Assembly (NCBI GenBank): GCA_021770615.1
Contig: JAETQR010000060.1
Span: 1 to 16,085, forward strand
Direction: 5' to 3'
Origin: Lachnospiraceae bacterium
Lineage (GTDB): Bacteria > Bacillota_A > Clostridia > Lachnospirales > Lachnospiraceae
DNA length: 16,085 bases
A model generated the notes under the pieces. That model saw only the letters and a list, made by a program, of their open reading frames with translations. It was not told the origin of the DNA and ran no database searches. Shown here in pieces: positions 13,454-16,085 of the stretch (its first letter is position 1; the number at the start of each line of letters is the position of its first letter). A program made the position numbers and the translations under genes.

Positions 13454-15685
13454 TTGTACAAACCACGTAAAAAGGCGACCTCTGTTATTTTATCCATTGC
13501 GGTAGGAATTTCCTGCTTATTAGGTATAACAGAAAACGGCACGCATTCAGAAGCCGCCCAAAAAGCAGTTTTGAAAACAAAAAAAATTTCTATGCAGATT
13601 GGGAAAAAGAAAAAGATCTCTATCCTGCGCAAAAAGAAAAAAGCTAAATACAGTTTTAAAATTTCAAAATCAGCCCGCAAAAAACTATCTGTTAGCAAAT
13701 CAGGAGTAATCAAAGCAAAGCTGGCAGGAAAAGCAAAGATTAAAGTAACAGAACGTTATAAAAAGAAAACCAGAAAACTTGGAACAGTTACAGTTACGAT
13801 AAAAGCCAATGCACCGGACACTCCTCCTGTTGCTACAGAAACCATCAAAACTGCGGCACCGACAGCCGCTTCTACTGTTTCACCTGCTCCACAGTCTTCC
13901 GGACAACCTTCTCAGCCCGGTAGCAACACGAGCGCTGCTCCGACACTGGAACCAGGTGGGAATCCGACAAATACGCCGGCTCCATCCCCAGGCGGAGAAG
14001 AGACACCGGCGCCGGGGAACCAGAAAGTTTACGGAAACTACTTTGAAGACGGGGAGCTAAAGAACCTGGCCCCAAGAGGAAGTGCAACATTGGACATTTC
14101 CAAAGACGCAAACCATACAGAAGGGGGACAGCAGTGCCTGGCAATCAGTGACCGCGCCGGTACCTGGCATGGTGTTCAGCTGGATATTTCCCGTCTGACG
14201 GAGACAGGAAGTACCTATGAGTTTTCGATATGGGCAAAACAGGATAGCGGAACTACACAGGATATTTCTTTTAAGTTCGATTATACTGACCTGGATGGCA
14301 ATCATCAGTATGTGCCGGTAACCGATGATGTCTCCGCAGTTTCCGGAGAGTGGGTACATTTATACGGACAAAAAGCGATTCCTGAGTACGCAGGAAATCT
14401 GTATCTTTATCTTGAGATACCGACATCTGAAACAGCAGATTTCATGATAGATGACCTGGAAATCATCGGCAAACCGGTATCTGTGAATTCCTTTCAGGTT
14501 ACAGATGAGATTTATGCCGAGATGAAAGAAAATGGAGTTCTCTCTACCGGAAACAATGCACGCATTAAAAATGTTATTCAAAAAGCAAGAGCGGGAGAAG
14601 ACGTTACGCTGGCCTATATCGGCGGCTCTATTACAGAAGGCGCACTGGCCTCCCCGAATGCTAAATGCTATGCACAGGTCTCTGCCACGGCTTTTGCAGA
14701 AAAGTATGGAACGGATGGAGGAAGTAATGTTCATTTTGTAAATGCAGGTATGAGCGGAACTCCTTCCTCGCTCGGGATCATCCGCTATGACAGGGATGTG
14801 TTGGGACAGATGACAACAGGCGACTATCCGGATATCCTCTTTATCGAATTTGCTGTAAATGATTATGGGGAGTGCACGAACGGAGGCGCTTATGAAGGAA
14901 TGATCCGCCGGGCTTTAAAATCCGGTTCCGCCGTCGTTCTTGTATTTTCTGTATTCCAATCCGGCCGTGTTCTGGAGTCTGATTATAAGAAATATGGACA
15001 AAAATATGATCTTCCGATGATCAGCATGGGAGATTCCATCGAAAAATATTTTAAAGAAGAAAACTTCTTTGACTGGTTTTTTGGGGACACCCTTCATCCC
15101 AATAATACAGGGTATCAGCTGATGTCTGATTGTATCATGAATCTGATGGATAAAATCGACAAGGAAGCTGCTGAGGCAGACAATATAAATAGTGCCAGCC
15201 TGCCGGCTCCTTTAAAGACAACAGCAGATTCTTACACGAATATCCGGATGTTTGCTCCTGATACAGATATTACGCAGGTAGACGCCATTTCACAACTGGA
15301 TGCCGGTGGATTTAACGCTACAGACGGTAATACCGGTGTGTTCCAATACCCATATAACGGAAAGAAAGGGCAAGCATGGTTTCCGAAAAACTGGATGCAT
15401 ACGAAGGAATCCGGAAGCAACGCTTTTACCGCAACTGTAAACTGTAAGACACTGATGATCGTCTATAAATTAAGTAGTAATAAGTCGACTGGATCAGTAG
15501 ACATCTACGTAGACGGAAAGAAAAAGAAGACTGTCTCAGGTTATAGTGCCAGTGGATGGAATAATGCAACACCGGAAGTTTTGTTTACAGAATCCGAGGC
15601 AAAGTCACATACGATCGAGTTAAAGATGGCATCCGGCAGTGAAGATAAAGAATTTACCCTGATCGGATTTGGTTATAGTGAATAA
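13454..15685 (+). CDS. Secreted modular SGNH/GDSL esterase, probable xylan deacetylase
   Basis: The 743-residue protein begins at TTG, seven bases after a perfect AGGAGG; no ATG fits. A signal peptide (about 1-35) is followed by a lysine-rich Ig-like module (36-118) and a Pro/Thr/Ser linker (119-190), then a CBM22-like module (about 192-340) like that of the divergent xylanase. The SGNH hydrolase domain spans about 365-575: Ser392 in GGSIT (block I), Gly432 in NAGMSG (block II), Asn469 in FAVND (block III), and Asp545 and His548 in GDTLHP (block V). All catalytic positions are intact. A further beta-rich C-terminal domain (about 590-743) has no family I recognise. Carbohydrate esterases with this layout usually remove acetyl groups from xylan or pectin; the xylanase neighbour favours xylan. 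A strong terminator follows at 15716. Confidence 0.88.
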   Translation: MYKPRKKATSVILSIAVGISCLLGITENGTHSEAAQKAVLKTKKISMQIGKKKKISILRKKKKAKYSFKISKSARKKLSVSKSGVIKAKLAGKAKIKVTERYKKKTRKLGTVTVTIKANAPDTPPVATETIKTAAPTAASTVSPAPQSSGQPSQPGSNTSAAPTLEPGGNPTNTPAPSPGGEETPAPGNQKVYGNYFEDGELKNLAPRGSATLDISKDANHTEGGQQCLAISDRAGTWHGVQLDISRLTETGSTYEFSIWAKQDSGTTQDISFKFDYTDLDGNHQYVPVTDDVSAVSGEWVHLYGQKAIPEYAGNLYLYLEIPTSETADFMIDDLEIIGKPVSVNSFQVTDEIYAEMKENGVLSTGNNARIKNVIQKARAGEDVTLAYIGGSITEGALASPNAKCYAQVSATAFAEKYGTDGGSNVHFVNAGMSGTPSSLGIIRYDRDVLGQMTTGDYPDILFIEFAVNDYGECTNGGAYEGMIRRALKSGSAVVLVFSVFQSGRVLESDYKKYGQKYDLPMISMGDSIEKYFKEENFFDWFFGDTLHPNNTGYQLMSDCIMNLMDKIDKEAAEADNINSASLPAPLKTTADSYTNIRMFAPDTDITQVDAISQLDAGGFNATDGNTGVFQYPYNGKKGQAWFPKNWMHTKESGSNAFTATVNCKTLMIVYKLSSNKSTGSVDIYVDGKKKKTVSGYSASGWNNATPEVLFTESEAKSHTIELKMASGSEDKEFTLIGFGYSE

Positions 15686-15715
15686 TCCTATAACTCAGTA
15701 TCGATAAGATAAAAG

Positions 15716-15775
15716 GAGAGGTTTTTACACTGAGCAAATTGTTTTATCAGTGTGGAAACCTCTCTCTTTTTATTT
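15716..15775 (+). terminator. Terminator of the esterase gene
   Basis: An 18-bp stem with two G-U pairs (15716-15733 with 15747-15764) and a 13-base loop is followed by TCTTTTTATTTC. It lies 30 bases after the esterase stop and may also slow transcripts of the convergent GH10 fragment on the minus strand. Confidence 0.9.
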
Positions 15776-15806
15776 CTTTAATTATCTATTCTGTCGTACC
15801 TGTAGA

Positions 15807-16085
15807 TCAGTTTAATACTTTCTGCATCGTTCCATTATTGATGTCCATCACCATCTGCATGAACTTCTTGTAGTACTCTGCATGGGCATCGTTCTGTGCC
15901 TCGTCATAATTCCGGATCGTAAGCTCTGTGAACTGTACCTTCATTCCAAGGTCATGGAACATAAATACTGCATTCGGAATGCTGTCTGCTGTCCTCTTCG
16001 TGCTCGTTACAAGGATGTTCTCCGGGAACTCTCCTCCCTTATATCCGATGTAACACTGCATTCCAACACCATCGATCAGGCTTCC
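15807..16085 (-). CDS. GH10 endo-xylanase, C-terminal part only (second inverted copy, cut by window edge)
   Basis: The minus strand encodes 92 residues open at the window edge and ending in TGA. They are identical to those encoded at 1-279 except near the end (TMQKVLN here, TITKVLN there). It carries the same IDGVGMQ and VQFTELTI motifs with the nucleophile Glu, and likewise stops before the WGxxDxxSWR block. The outermost 116 bases are identical to the other copy. Inside that are four synonymous changes (GCA/GCT, GTA/GTG, TTT/TTC, AAT/AAC), and after the stop codon the two diverge fully. They are therefore two real paralogues, not one sequence assembled twice. Activity is uncertain without the upstream part. 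Confidence 0.75.
   Translation of the reverse strand, partial: GSLIDGVGMQCYIGYKGGEFPENILVTSTKRTADSIPNAVFMFHDLGMKVQFTELTIRNYDEAQNDAHAEYYKKFMQMVMDINNGTMQKVLN

Overview
The window looks like a chromosomal piece of a fibre-degrading gut Lachnospiraceae or other Clostridia bacterium. The pointers are strong AGGAGG-type ribosome sites, sigma-A promoters, a T-box-controlled archaeal-type aspartyl-tRNA synthetase with gatCAB, and modular secreted xylan enzymes with lysine-rich Ig-like domains. I cannot name the species. The two ends are inverted, nearly identical copies of the same 279-base GH10 xylanase gene end, so the piece probably stops where an assembler met a repeat.

Left half, all on the minus strand. 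A promoter at 5802-5830 drives a T-box leader and then a five-gene operon: archaeal-type aspS, gatC, gatA, gatB and a small PilZ-domain (c-di-GMP receptor) gene. AspRS and GatCAB together make Asn-tRNA(Asn) by charging with Asp and then amidating; GatCAB can also make Gln-tRNA(Gln). The putative specifier loop reads GAGAAC, with an Asn AAC codon overlapped by Glu GAA/GAG, resembling the two-codon T-box described in Clostridium. Upstream of this operon lies a CaCA-family Na+/Ca2+ exchanger on the minus strand.

Middle. A membrane zinc metallopeptidase (YugP family) is divergent from the exchanger. A secreted NlpC/P60 cell-wall hydrolase with two SH3b domains and a Ser/Gly linker converges on it across a very long hairpin. 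Then come ridA (minus) and a cytidylate-kinase-like protein (plus). Between these two divergent genes sits a 248-bp element made of nested perfect inverted repeats (28-bp outer, 24-bp inner), probably a MITE-like element without its own transposase.

Right part. A divergent polysaccharide pair: a GH10 xylanase (minus) broken by one in-frame TAG stop near its C-terminus, and an SGNH/GDSL esterase (plus, TTG start), probably deacetylating xylan or a related polymer. Both have the same layout: signal peptide, lysine-rich Ig-like module, Pro/Thr linker, CBM22-like module, catalytic domain. A 70-bp palindrome lies between their promoters and is the best candidate for a shared operator. With the two GH10 fragments at the ends, this marks a xylan-use neighbourhood with several GH10 paralogues.
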